In this document: one piece after another, positions 9,401 to 19,746 of the stretch | Layout of the letters: every line of letters begins with the position of its first letter | Numbering within the stretch: position 1 is the stretch's first letter | Source of the DNA: Chloromonas sp. AAM2 | Taxonomy: Eukaryota; Chlorophyta; Chlorophyceae; Chlamydomonadales; Chlamydomonadaceae | DNA: 24,931 nucleotides | Assembly (NCBI GenBank): GCA_004335635.1 | Contig: QAXH01004715.1 | Location: 1-24,931, forward strand | Reading direction: 5' to 3' | Program-made: the position numbers and the translations under genes | The notes under the pieces: model-generated | What the model was told of the DNA's origin: nothing | Database searches by the model: none | What the model saw: the letters and a program-made list of their open reading frames with translations, nothing else

Positions 9401-10759
9401 GGGCATCTCAGGCCCCGTTGCCGTCTTCGTGCAGACAAAGAGCCCAGTGACGTTACTTGAAAACAATCCTGCCACAGCTGCTTGGCCCTCCTGTCCCCCT
9501 CCCCCATTGATTCCCTTTCCCCCCTTGTCCCCCTGCCCCCCTTGCCCCCCTGATCCATGCACTGTCTTACACCCTTGGCCCCTTTCCCCCCTTGTCCCCC
9601 TGCCCCCCTTGCCCCTCTGATCCCTGCACTCTCGTATACCCTTGGCCCCTTTCCCGCCTTGTCCCCCTGCACCGTGCCAGCCGCACCGGCATGATGTGGC
9701 AGGAAGCCCTGCCCCACCGCCGGCGCCACCAGGTGCACCGCTGTGACTGGCAGCTGCAGCCAGATGCCGCGCTTGCCCGCAGAGGTCCACACCTGCGCAG
9801 ACACGGTAGGGGCGACAACAAGTGGTGGCAGCAAATGGTGACAGGGGTGACAGCAGCCAGTGCTGAGTGGCTGTGTTGTTTGGCCAGGCGCCACCGTCAA
9901 CAGGCATGGCACGCTAGCAGCCACTCCGGAATGAACTGGTTTGAATGCAGCTAGGGGTGATGTGATGACGGGCGGTGTGGCGTGTGCACGGGCAAGGGGA
10001 AAAGGTGGCATGTCAAGCGAGCCATGAACACGACGGAGTTGGATGAAGAAAGATTCAGGAAGGAGGTTGAGAGGAGACTGCTCAGGTTTACGAACGTAGG
10101 GTTGGTTCACGTGGTATGGAAGCCACAGTGACCGGCTTTTCGTGGTCAAAGTGCATCACGCCCTATCAGCTGATGGTCCTGGCCCGCCCATTCATGATCA
10201 AGCGCCCCCAGACGCATACCACACTCGCACCTGTATTGAGTGCTTCAAATCCGAGGTGAAGGTTTCAACTGAGAGTGAGTTCAACCCTGTGGGGTCTACC
10301 TTCAAGCATCAAAGGAGAAGGAGCCAAAAACACAGGTGCAGCCTGGTTGGAATGCGCATACTCTTGCACAGAAGTGGCCATGCCAAGCCATGATAATACG
10401 GAACAGAAATAGGTTGGGAATTGAGTTGGTATGCAGCCCAGGCATACTTGATGTAGGATTTGATGCAGGGTGCTACTCAATAGTGTGCTGAGGAATGCAC
10501 TCACGTTTACTGTGGCACCCACATGCCCTGTGCGCCTAGTCATGAAGCCAGTTATACTGTTCTTACTTCCTTCTAGCCTGGTGAATGCATGTGGACACCA
10601 TTGGACGTGAAATCCTGAAGCTGGCCCGCTCCTGCTTACCAAAACGCCATCGTACTTGTCTTGTGTATAGTGCAGCACGCCTGGCGCAATTGGAGCTACT
10701 GCGTAGGCACAGGCAAATGCAGCAAGATGAAACATGCTTGCACGAGGATGTGGCTCCAA
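6481..10759 (-). CDS. Nudix hydrolase, NUDT6 / plant NUDX type, 10 exons
   Basis: Exons on the minus strand: 10759-10640, 10299-10231, 9792-9687, 9118-9045, 8748-8695, 8263-8168, 7912-7817, 7540-7451, 7027-6972, 6646-6481 (927 nt, 308 aa). Phases agree at every junction. N-terminal part (about residues 33-123): DKYDGVL, then F..DLKHSIQVW, GKRGIWLQLP, and HHAEPTHIMLVRWLP; this is the accessory domain of NUDT6 and plant NUDX2/10-like enzymes. ASHQVGVGAFV leads into the hydrolase domain. The Nudix box at 158-180 fits GX5EX7REUXEEXGU fully, with R172, E173, E176 and E177 as metal-site residues; an intron falls exactly between RE and VLEETGI. ESEVSAAKWMPLAE and QPFMQG follow, as in plant members. 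The family cleaves nucleoside-diphosphate-linked substrates such as ADP-ribose or NADH; the substrate here is unknown. Exon 1 (residues 1-40, ATG at 10759) is the least certain piece. Length is close to human NUDT6. Confidence 0.9.
8290..8530. repeat. 30-bp minisatellite, ~7.7 copies, intronic
   Basis: Core GGGCAGGCACACACATGGTG plus CACGTGGCAT variants, period 30 (first unit 31). It lies in intron 5 of the Nudix gene, just upstream of the exon that carries most of the Nudix box. Many units contain CACGTG or CACGTC. The unit is a multiple of three and stop-free, so overlapping frames stay open on both strands. Confidence 0.95.
8845..8878. repeat. Two copies of CGAGTTCACGTGAT
   Basis: A 14-bp sequence with a CACGTG core occurs at 8845-8858 and 8865-8878 within intron 4 of the Nudix gene. 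CACGTG is the core bound by plant and algal bZIP/bHLH factors; a regulatory role inside an intron is only a possibility. Confidence 0.5.
9486..9675. repeat. C/G-rich ~66-bp repeat in Nudix intron 3
   Basis: The plus strand repeats TTGTCCCCCTGCCCCCCTTG (9527, 9592) and a shorter TTGTCCCCCTGCACC (9659), about 65-67 bp apart. On the minus strand, which is the Nudix transcript, this gives many runs of 4-6 G beginning a few bases after the exon 3 donor at 9686. Such spacing could form G-quadruplexes in the pre-mRNA. Confidence 0.8.
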
Positions 10760-11058
10760 GCAAGCGCAGAAAATGCTTACAAGGATCTGCGCTTGCTGTT
10801 GTCGCCATGCCGCAGCGCAGCGATGCGCCTCTGAGCAAAATGAGGCTTGCGAGGGAAGTGAGTCGCGTTTTGGTAAAACTTGTGGGGCAAACGCGAGCCC
10901 GAGAGAGTATCATACTAACATCCAATAGCCACACAGAATAATGGGTTGCGTGCACGGACTCGTTAGTTCATGGTGATGTAACTGACAATGGCGGTTTTGC
11001 CAGGAAGTCGTCCTTTTGTCCAGCTGAGCATAGCTGTTACACGTCACATCATGAGGCT
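10760..11058. promoter_or_regulatory. Divergent promoter region, Nudix / GT90
   Basis: The 299 bp between the two start codons must hold both transcription starts if the gene models are right. A CCAAT sequence lies at 10922-10926. No TATA box was recognised with confidence. A plus-strand open frame (10585-10941) reaches into it but is antisense to Nudix exon 1. Confidence 0.45.
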
Positions 11059-14000
11059 ATGCGAACACGGCGCCCATGTGCAATAGTGATCTGCGGTTGG
11101 TTGCTTCTGCTTGCATGTTTGGCAGTGCATGCAGAGGAAGCCCAGCCTCGCATCACTGAACAGCTACCAGGAGTGCAACGTGCAGTATCAGAGGCTGACT
11201 TGGCGGACGTCTTGAGGTAGGCCTTCACACCATGCGCTGCAATGACATGAAACACAATCCAGACGCGCATGGGGTCACTGCCATGCAGCAGATACGCAAT
11301 GCTCCATTGTAATCATGCTGCAGGGACAACCTTGAGCAAGACTTGTTGCCATGGCTGCCATCTGCCAGGCCACAAGGCGCACTGACAGCCCTGGATTTTT
11401 TGAATTTGCTGCACGAAATAGACACCCAATGGCCAGCCTATCGCCGCAACTTCATCGCTATTGTCGTCATCCGCAATAACCGTTACTCCTTCTGGGCCTA
11501 TCCCACAGCACGATCATGGTGCACACGCAGGGTGGGGCATGCGGTGGACAGTCAGTTGATGAGATGGCAGCATGCACAGGAGTGCAAAGACCAGTGCTGC
11601 TAGCCTGAACGAAGCAAACCCAGAGAACAGTGCGGCGATGATAAAGCCACATCATCCCTGCATGTCTGTTCCAAAGGTTACACACGCACCTTACTTACGC
11701 GCAAGTTACTTCTCTTCGCGATTTCACGCTGTCCGTCCTTACTCCTGCACTTCCCTGCACCCAACCCTGTGCATCACCCTGAGCAAGAACGGAGTAATAA
11801 GGCTGATCGCCTGACAAACACAGGCCTGAAGGCCGGACGTTGCACATCACTCATTGCCACTACTGCGGTCACACTTACAGGTTCGGATTGCGGGCGACGA
11901 GTTCACAAAGTACGTTCAGAGTCACAACCTGACCTTCCCGGACGTCATGTATGTTATGAACGGTTACGACAAGCCAGTGTGCGCAGCAGGTGGGGTCAAG
12001 GGGGGTATAGCAAAGTGTACAATACAAGGAGTTTTGAACGGATAAGGAGTTTGAAACAAACATGCATCATCGTCCTTAGAGCTACTATCGTATACCGATG
12101 AGTGATGTTCAGTACCTGAAAATTTGAACACAATTGAGTGACGTCCGTACCAATGCACCACGCCTTTCCCTTTCAGGCAACTGCAGTGCTCCCATGTTCT
12201 CCTTCGGCAAGTGCTGGCAGCCCGCCATGCCCCAGGCCCCATGCACCTCTCCCCTTGGCACATCACCCCCGGGAGGGACAAGCCCCGGCAAGAAGAGGAC
12301 GGGCGGGCGACGGCCCGGGGGAGAGGCACCCAGCCTATCCGACAGCCTAACAACCACCCACACAGCTGTCAAACCCACGGCAGGCAGGTCGCTTCAGGGC
12401 TACGTGGCCCAGAGCATCAATGCAGCCACTCGCAGCACCTCGCATCAATTGGTTCAAAGCATATCAGACAGCCTAACTGCCATGTCAGACAGCCCAGCTG
12501 CCATGTCAGACAGCCCAACTGCCATGTCAGACAGCCCAGCTGCCATGTCAGACAGCCCAACTGCAATGTCAGACAGCCCAACTGTCATGTCAGACAGCCC
12601 AACTGCAATGTCAGACAGCCCAACTGTCATGTCAGACAGCCCAACTACTGCTGGTCCAAGCCAAGGCATGCGATCACTGCATGCAGCTGCTGCCGACACA
12701 CCGCCTGTCCATTTCAACCAGCCTCGCAAGAGCCCATATGACGACATTCTCTTCCCCGTCATGAACCACCCCTTCGACCATCTCATCAGCTATCCCTGGG
12801 CTCAGCAGCAGTCCCAGAAGGCTTTCATGCGAGCGGGGCTCTACGCAGCCATGGCGGCAAACTGCTCGCGCGTGCTGCTGTACCAGTTGGCACAGACGGA
12901 GGAGGGAAGGGAGGTGCTGGATGTGGGCATCTATCAGAACCGACACTACAGGGTGAAAGTCAAAACGGTAAGGACGTTTGTCAAACAGGAACAGAGTGCA
13001 AGACGGGAATGGAAACTAGAACATGACAACAGGCGCACAGTCTGTCAAGCTAGTGACCTGGCAAAGCATAGTTGCTTTGGCACCAGTCTCAAGCAACTGC
13101 ACTGCCCTCAACTCAAAGGTTTACATGTGTCCATTTGAGGCTTCAGTTCCCTCACAGTCAGTATCACTGTGTCAATTCAGTTGTGCTTGGTGCATGTGGG
13201 CCCCATGTAGTGTCCCTCCATTCCCCCCACCACGCTGACCCTCACCTCAAACCCTGAACGTTGCTGGGCATTCCTCCCCGGACTGAAGGCCATGTAACAC
13301 ACACACATAAACCCTGCACCTTGCCTTACTCAGGTCCCCCCAGTTCCCATCGAGTCCCATGCACAGCACCGATTCCTGATCAACACAGACGGCCAGGCCG
13401 CCAGCTGGCGCCTAGCCAAGCTGCTAGCCATGCGCTCCGTGACCTTCAAGTGGCGCTCGCCTCACATAGAGCACTACTACCGCAGCCTCAGGCCAGGGGT
13501 ACACTATGTAGACGTGGATCAGAGCGACGTGCTGGGGAAAGTGAGGGAAATGAGGCAGGAGGGGCAGGAGAGGGAGCAGAAGCTGAGGGATGTGGCGGCG
13601 GAAGCGCAACGGTTCGCTTACAGGTGTGTGCGCTTGGCTGTGACTGGCGGGCGAGTTCCTGTTGTGTTGGTCAGGTTGTTGGAGTTGGCTTCCTTCCGTT
13701 CCGGAAGATGTGTAGGTGAGTGTCTGCTGGCACGGTCCGTCTGTGTGAGCAGCTGAGTTGGGTATGGTTGCGACTGTAGCAAACTACACCACTGCCAACA
13801 GATCATGCCAACTACCACGCTGTATCAGCTGTCATTGCTTGCCTGTTGTTGCTTTGATGCGCTCTTATGCGGATGCCTGCCTCGCCAACTACTCATGATC
13901 GATGCGCTGTTACAGTTGTCACTGCACTGTTGCAGTTACAGCAACTCCATTTTATGTGCTCTTCCTGTGATGCCTGCCATACCCCGCAGGTACCTGTCCC

Positions 14001-14170
14001 AGCTGTCACGTGCAGCCTACGCACGCAGCGCCCTGGCACGTTACACGACCCTGTTCAGACCCGGTGACATGGAACTGCTGCTGAGCACAGTGCCTGATGA
14101 TGATGGTCAGGGGAAGCCTGACATGTTAGAGCTGCTCAAACTGAGGCAGAAGCTTATGCAATCATCATAG
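11059..14170 (+). CDS. GT90 / CAP10-domain glycosyltransferase (Rumi/POGLUT-like), 6 exons
   Basis: Exons: 11059-11216, 11324-11531, 11881-11989, 12177-12967, 13334-13623, 13990-14170 (1737 nt, 578 aa; phases 2, 0, 1, 0, 2). Residues 1-25 are a signal peptide: MRTRR, a hydrophobic WLLLLACLAV core, cut expected after AVHA. The lumenal domain has NFIAIVVIRNNRYSF, FPDVMYVMNGYD, APMFSFGK, DDILFPV, and the C-terminal half HRFLINTDGQAASWRLAKLL (434-453) with EHYYRSLRPGVHYVDVD, which matches the CAP10 pattern of protein O-glucosyl/xylosyltransferases and fungal capsule enzymes acting in ER/Golgi. The usual FFRGS segment is replaced by KAFMRAGLY. About 170 residues of low complexity, with a 9 x 7 repeat at 254-316, split the domain between FSFGK and DDILF. 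No KDEL end. The exon 2 donor (AGG|GTGGGG) is the weakest junction. TGTAA at 14515-14519. Donor and acceptor substrates are unknown. Confidence 0.87.
12461..12649 (+). repeat. 21-bp coding minisatellite, 9 copies, in GT90 exon 4
   Basis: Unit ATGTCAGACAGCCCAACTGC plus one base, nine units in frame, coding for (M/I)SDS(P/L)(T/A)(A/V/T) at residues 254-316 of the GT90 protein. Variants at codon positions 5-7 alternate between units (GCTGCC, ACTGCC, ACTGTC), as expected from unequal exchange. Neighbouring sequence codes for Ser/Thr/Pro-rich low complexity. Confidence 0.95.
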
Positions 14171-14514
14171 CAACATGGCATGAAGTAAAAACAGTAAGCA
14201 TGTCGACAGTCAGTATGACTAGCATGACCTTCTGCGTTGCAGTCGTTGGACCCACCGCATTGCTTGATCTGGACAAGCAATATCGCGTGCCTCGTTCGTC
14301 ATCCAGGCATTCTCGCTTTAGTACACTGGAAGATGGCTGTTCAAAAACAGCCAACATGATTACAATCCTGCTTCTCTGAGTGGTATGTTGTACTTGTCCG
14401 GTATCCTTCGTCCGTCTAATCATGACGCTGCCTGTTTGCTGGCACGCGCGCCTGCAAACCGCCAGGAATGCGCATACACGACTTTAAAAGGAAAGCAGAA
14501 CGCTTCCTTATAGC

Positions 14515-14519
14515 TGTAA
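14515..14519 (+). terminator. TGTAA poly(A) signal of the GT90 gene
   Basis: TGTAA in TAGCTGTAAGG, 345 nt after the GT90 stop; the first TGTAA on the plus strand behind that gene. Confidence 0.45.
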
Positions 14520-14564
14520 GGCCAAGCAGGACCCATATATGGCAGCCATCGCACTGTATATTTG

Positions 14565-14603
14565 TTTACATCAGGGGGCACTGCCCTGACCTGACTTGAG
14601 CAA
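14565..14603 (+). repeat. Dispersed element, copy D (internally deleted)
   Basis: TTTACATCA is joined to GGGGGCACTGCCCTGACCTG and ACTTGAGCAAGA, so the middle block is missing. The purine-rich tail that follows includes CAAGACAGGCCAAAGGAAGG (14635-14654), the same tail as behind copy B. Confidence 0.55.
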
Positions 14604-15016
14604 GAAAGCAGAACGAGCGCAGCAAAGAAAGCAGGCAAGACAGGCCAAAGGAAGGAAGAACACGAACGAGCCGCCTAGGCTAGCGACCACGGTTCCACAC
14701 TCTGTGTGTACATCAATTACATCAGGAGGGCCCACGATCAGTGGCCAGCTTACCGCACCAACAGGCATGGTACTGACGTGCTTTCTCAAGCGCCTAGCAC
14801 ATCAACTGGAGATTGAGTCGTGCATAGTTTAGTGCAGCTGCGTAAGAGGCTGTAGGCATAAGATGTGTCAGCACATGCTTCAAGATGGCAAGTGTAGGCA
14901 CATGCATAGCAGGACACATATTTACGCGCTCCTTGAACTGAGCTGGTATCCTCAGGTCAATTTGGTTTTTTCCCAAGCTGCAAGTTTACATCCCTTCAAG
15001 CTATTGTAGTGAAACG

Positions 15017-15021
15017 TTACA
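15017..15021 (-). terminator. TGTAA poly(A) signal of the RraA-like gene
   Basis: The minus strand reads GGTGTAACG here, 224 nt behind the stop of the RraA-like gene. Confidence 0.5.
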
Positions 15022-15244
15022 CCATATAAGAGTTGGTACATGTAAGAGTTGGTACAACGGCTTGCCTGTGAGATTGTCGGTTTTGGTCGGTTGCGACAGA
15101 CCACTAGGGTGCGAGGCCCAGTCCATCCCAGTCTCAGGCAGACTTGCTAGCGTCCGCATGTGCCTCTCCTGGGCCTGCAAGCCCACCGTTCCAGTCGTCC
15201 ACATCAATATATCATTGAGCTTCTACACATAGCTATGCTCTACA

Positions 15245-18200
15245 TCATAACTTGAGTTCCTCGCTTGAAACCAGAATGCCATCTGCGTCCGCATACACCC
15301 AGTCGCCGGGTTGGAACGCCACGCCACCAAAGGACACGGGCACGTCACGCAGACCTGGAACACAGCAAGGGCGGGTCTCAGAGCCATTTAAAATCCAGTG
15401 TATCCATAGAAGCCAAGGAGGGACTCAGTGATAGCCCACCAGCTTTCCTTGCTCGGGTCACGTCAGGGCGGTACACCTCCTGGTGCTTGTGCTTTGACTA
15501 AAATAGGCTAGTATCAGTTCGTTTTCTGTTGATTCAGTTCTCCACGATAAAAGCGCAGTGCAGCTACAAAAACAACTGGGACGTGTTCACGTCTACACCA
15601 GGGACTGCTGTTACACAGCAAGTCACATGCCGCCTGAACCGAAGACTCAAAACCAAGCCAGTCGTCAAACTCGGGTCAAACAGAATGGCGCACCCCTTCA
15701 CAGAGAAGTGCCGGCTTACCGTTTGCAGGGTGTTGTCTCAAGCCTGGCATGCACCTGGCTCATATACTTGTACGTAAAGTGGCTGGTCACACTGAAAGGG
15801 CGCTACTGCCAAGGCACAGCAAGGATAGAGAGCTCCGTGTTTCCAGTGCCTGCCTTACCTGGGTCTCTCTTGCTGCTCTTGAGCGGGTGGGTGGCCAGCG
15901 CCTTCACGCCCAGCGACATGCGAGCTATGTCCTCTGAGTCACGGATGCAACCGTTTACAATGATGCCCTGGAGAGTCAGAACGACATGGAAAGGAACATG
16001 AGGGCATACCCAAGTGCAGTGCATGCAGTCATGCTCGGTGCTGCTGGAACCTCCACAAGCGAGATGCAGTCATGCACGGACCCGCACAAGCGAGATGCCG
16101 TCAGGTTGGGAAGGGAAACTGCGGTTGCCGATGGTGTCAAGAAGGCCTGGAATGGCCGCAGGACGCTGTACACCAGGGAAGTTGAAAAGATTGACCAACA
16201 TTTGGTGTGAAGTCAGCAGTTACTGATACTGATACTGTTTCCTGAAATGAAAACACCGCATTGCTCTTATGCCCAAGAAGCATCTACTCTGTGTGTTTCC
16301 TCGCATGTGCAATCTCAGCCCAAACCCACAACCCACAACCCACGGACATCCACACGCCACTCACACTCCAGCCGTTCTTGACTGCGCTCTCCGCCAGCTG
16401 GTCTCCCAGCAGTGCACAGCGCAATGAGCCGCCCCCGTCAACCACCAACACACGCCCGCGCCCCGGCTCGCCGAGCGCCTGTGACCACCAGTGTTGTGAG
16501 CCTCGAGTATAGAGACCAGTTCTATGCACCACTGGTGCTGTAGTGCCTGTATTGTATTGCAGTGCCTGTATAGTGTTGCGGTGCCCGTATAGAGTTGTAG
16601 TGCCTGAAGCAGGGTGCCACACTAGTGTGCACCGAGTACATAGAACAAACGTCCATGCCTGTACGTACAGGCTCGCCCAGTGCCTTCCGCCACCATCACA
16701 TGGCGCATGTGCATCGTTAAACATGGAAAGCGTTGTTCACATGCGCTGATGCGATGCGATGCATGTGGCAGATAAGTATGCTCTGTGTGTGTGCTGTGTG
16801 TGTGTGTATGTGTGTGTGTGTTACATGGCCTTATATATATACATGGCCTTCAGTCCGGGGAGGCAGCGAAGTGTGTGCTGTGCATGCTTGGTGGCAGCAT
16901 ATCTAGTATGAATCAGACTGGGCGCCGTCAAACTGCGTCGTTCTTGTGCACGCCTACTGCACCGGCTCGTCCAGGTGTGTCGCGTGATATCAGGAGGCAC
17001 CTAGTAACCTGAATCACCAGTAAGCTCGGCAAGCGCATGCAACCAACACCATCTGCCTAGTGCCTAGCCGCCTCAAGGTTCTCCCAGAGCGGTGATCGCA
17101 CCGACGTCAGGGCATACCCCTACCTGCCTAACCAGGGGGTTGTTCTCGTAGCACCTGACGGTGGACACCTGCACAGTAATGGAGACAGGAATCAACACGC
17201 CTCAGCTGGTAGGTGAGTCATCATAATCATCTTGATTACATGGCTTGTCAATCATCATCTTGGTTCAACCCACGGTACTGCAGCTAGACATGCCTGCACA
17301 GTAATGCTGCAGGTAAACACCTGATAGCTGGTTTATTGATTCCGCACCCTTTGTCCCACAATCCCCAGCCCACACATTGGCCATGCCTGTGACGGCCAGA
17401 TTGTCGCATAGCCTGAAGTGCTTGCTCGACCAAAGCACCCTCGTCACCCCACATGCCAGCCCACACAAGGTAAGATAACAGTTGCCTGCTGCCACCCTCA
17501 CCTGGCCAGAGAACTTCACTTTGCCGCCGTAGTCCCTGCACATGACGACACAGCACAGGAAAGCAACAATTACGGCACACCATTGCCAGGCATGTAGGCG
17601 CCGGTGTTAGCAGGAAGCCATCGCCGCTGCCCCTGCAGTTCGAAGCTTCGCTGGTGCATGACCCATACTCCTGCTCTGTTTTTCTGGGTACACAGTTGTC
17701 TATACTTCGTGCCCCACCGTACAAGAGTTGTGCAAACTCTTACCATACAAGGCGGTAAGGCATGTGGTACTCGCTATGTAGTGTTGTAGTGTTGTAGTTG
17801 ACTGTTACAAGATATGTTCATCTTGGTTATCGTGAAGCCAGCATATTGAAATCCAGCAAAACCCTTACCCAAGCCCTGACCTCAGGGCGCCAGGGGGGGA
17901 CCATGTCGTGCCCGGATCTTGATTTGCATACCAAAAGTGTTCAGCGAGCACTAGCTATCAAGCCGTGAAGCTGGCTTACTTAAATAGTCCCGGTGTGACT
18001 GCGTTGACCTTTCGGATGCATGTCTGGTCGACAGGCTCGGGCTGCAAGCAGGGGTCAAAACAAGAACACATGGATGTACCGATTAACCTGGCCTTTTGCT
18101 CGCTGTTGGCGTCCATGGTTGGCTCCTCAATGAAACAATAAACACATGCCTCTGATCCTGGCCTTACCCAGGTCTTCTATCACTCCAATGCCACATTCAA

Positions 18201-18638
18201 CCCTACATCTCACGCAACCTTCAGAGAGTACAGAGAATCTCAACCTCAACAAGTTCACCTACTTCGTTTATCATTCTGATGTTGCTGCCCCGTGAAATCG
18301 ACAGTCTGACAAGCTCTCTCTGTTTACGACACTCCTGCTACTGACATCCTCACCATGTGTACATCAGCCAAGTCACATGTCCCTTTGCGGCTAGCGTCCG
18401 GCGGTGGCATGACCGGCGGCATGCTCGAGACATTCCTGCCGGACGTGAGGCTGGCAAGCAGCAGCTGTGGCTTAAATGGCCGACTGAATGGCCCTGCTGG
18501 GCCCAACAGGCTGTGAGCCTGGTTGTGCACCCCGGCTGCAAAGGTGCTCAAGAAAGAGCGCAGCGCATGCTGTTGCGAGGATGCCATCGTGCTGGCCGTG
18601 TGCGTAACGGGGATGGTGGCAGGGAGGGGTCTATCCAT
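15245..18638 (-). CDS. RraA-like / HMG-CHA aldolase family protein, 7 exons
   Basis: Exons on the minus strand: 18638-18354, 18041-17980, 17535-17502, 17168-17124, 16478-16365, 15967-15859, 15354-15245 (759 nt, 252 aa; phases 0, 2, 0, 0, 0, 1). Residues 1 to about 80 are Ser/Ala/Arg-rich with few acids ([19 protein letters not shown]), like an organelle targeting peptide. The domain then reads [86 protein letters not shown]168-X20-R189-D190 is the signature that separates active aldolases/oxaloacetate decarboxylases of this fold from plain RNase E regulators. A metal-dependent pyruvate aldolase or decarboxylase in plastid or mitochondrion is inferred. ATG at 18587 is an alternative start (235 aa). 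TGTAA at 15021-15017, 224 nt past the stop. Confidence 0.9.
16539..16609. repeat. 19-bp repeat, ~3.7 copies, intronic
   Basis: TG(T/C)(A/G)GTGCC(T/C)GTAT units at 16539, 16558, 16577 and 16596, in intron 4 of the RraA-like gene, 60 bp upstream (in transcript direction) of exon 5. Confidence 0.8.
16781..16823. repeat. TG dinucleotide microsatellite
   Basis: Interrupted TG run in intron 4 of the RraA-like gene, with CA-repeat sense in the transcript. Confidence 0.95.
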
Positions 18639-19746
18639 GCGGGTTACGTCGGTTTGAAACGGACTCTAACGCCCTCGCGGATACATAGCCATTGCCTTGA
18701 TCACCGGACGCGAATCATGATGGGTTATTGCGCTGCATCCTGGTGATCATCTGATCCCGCACATGACCGCGCAAACCCTACTGGATTGCAACAATTGTGG
18801 TCAGCCTGCATGTAGAGCTCCATGTTATCAGTGTTAACTGTCTGTTCTGTTAATGGTCTTGCCATGCACCATGCGCGCAAATCCTTGCACGCTTCACTGA
18901 CCTGCCCCTTACGTGCCGCGGCCGCCCTGGGTACCCTGCCCTGCCGTGAACAGGCTACGTGTCCTTCGGCAGAATGAATGGCGCACACAAGAGATGCGAG
19001 ACATCAGCAACAGCAGCACTCACCAACAGCCAGCGTCCACCAACAGCCAGCTGGTAAGGCTATTAGTATTGTTGCCGTCTCATTCCTGACTTCCCCTCCC
19101 CTTGGCTTCACTAATGGAGAGTGGGATGGCGAGCTGAAAGCCTAACGAAGCTACAAATGAAGTGCGTGTGTTGTGATGGCTAGCAGTGAAGGCAGCACTG
19201 TGCAATGCCACTACATCTTCAAGAGGCAAAAAGTGCATGAAGCGACCGCCAGATGCGTGCGACAGTACTTGACCACAAAAAACGATCGCGGACACAAAGC
19301 CTTTCTGATGACTGTGTTGTGGTTGTCCTTTCATGTTAATATCAATAAGGCCGTGCGCCTTCATACGGCAAACTATAGACACAAAGAGTGGGTTAGACAA
19401 TATGGATAAACAGAACCAGTCTTCACAAGTCGAAGCTTGCTGGACGACCTATGCACGCGACGACAGTCATTTCCTTACCCCCGCTGCAGCGCTGGGATCG
19501 TGTCAAGTCTGCACGACAAGCCGAAACGATAAGCCGAGTCGTGTATTACATACAGGGGTGATGGGCTCTTGACTGCGCAAAAGTCTGGTTGAGCGCTCTT
19601 CATTCGGTACTCATTCGTCACTCTTGTGCAAGCGTTGGTTTTGGGATTGCTTGCGTTTTCATGGCTGTCAAATCAATAAAGAGCCAATGCTGCTCGAAGC
19701 GATCATCGTGTCTTGCGCGTCGTGCGCCTATTTTCCACGAGCAATA
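18639..19746. promoter_or_regulatory. Divergent intergenic region, RraA-like / secreted repeat protein
   Basis: About 1.1 kb between the two start codons. Short overlapping frames on both strands (about 19080-19410) lack domains and are not called. No promoter motif was recognised with confidence. It may contain 5' UTRs or an untranslated first exon of either gene. Confidence 0.4.

Larger units (their letters stand above)
14171..15244. other. Convergent intergenic region, GT90 / RraA-like
   Basis: Holds the 3' UTRs of both genes. GT90 has TGTAA at 14515-14519 on the plus strand; the RraA-like gene has TGTAA at 15021-15017 on the minus strand. Copy D of the dispersed element lies between them. 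Open frames here show no domain. Confidence 0.6.

Noticed and set aside
10585..10941. 118-codon plus-strand frame
   Set aside because: Antisense to Nudix exon 1 (10759-10640) and without a domain; the minus-strand reading ends DKYDGVL at a GTAAGC donor and fits the family.
12211..12786. RQPNCHV and GLSDMAV frames across the 21-bp repeat
   Set aside because: Shadows of the GT90 coding repeat in other frames; the MSDSPTA frame joins the glycosyltransferase domain on both sides.
17880..17935. Minus-strand [12 protein letters not shown] before a GTAAGG donor as an RraA exon
   Set aside because: Phase would fit but the sequence does not match the family, while TPGLF|KDYGG does.
18070..18120. Minus-strand ATG with good context (MDANSEQKA) as the start of the RraA-like gene
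   Set aside because: The exon at 18638-18354 ends TCDLADVHM in phase 0 and joins 18041-17980 (PEPVDQTC...TPGLF) perfectly, which leaves no place for it.
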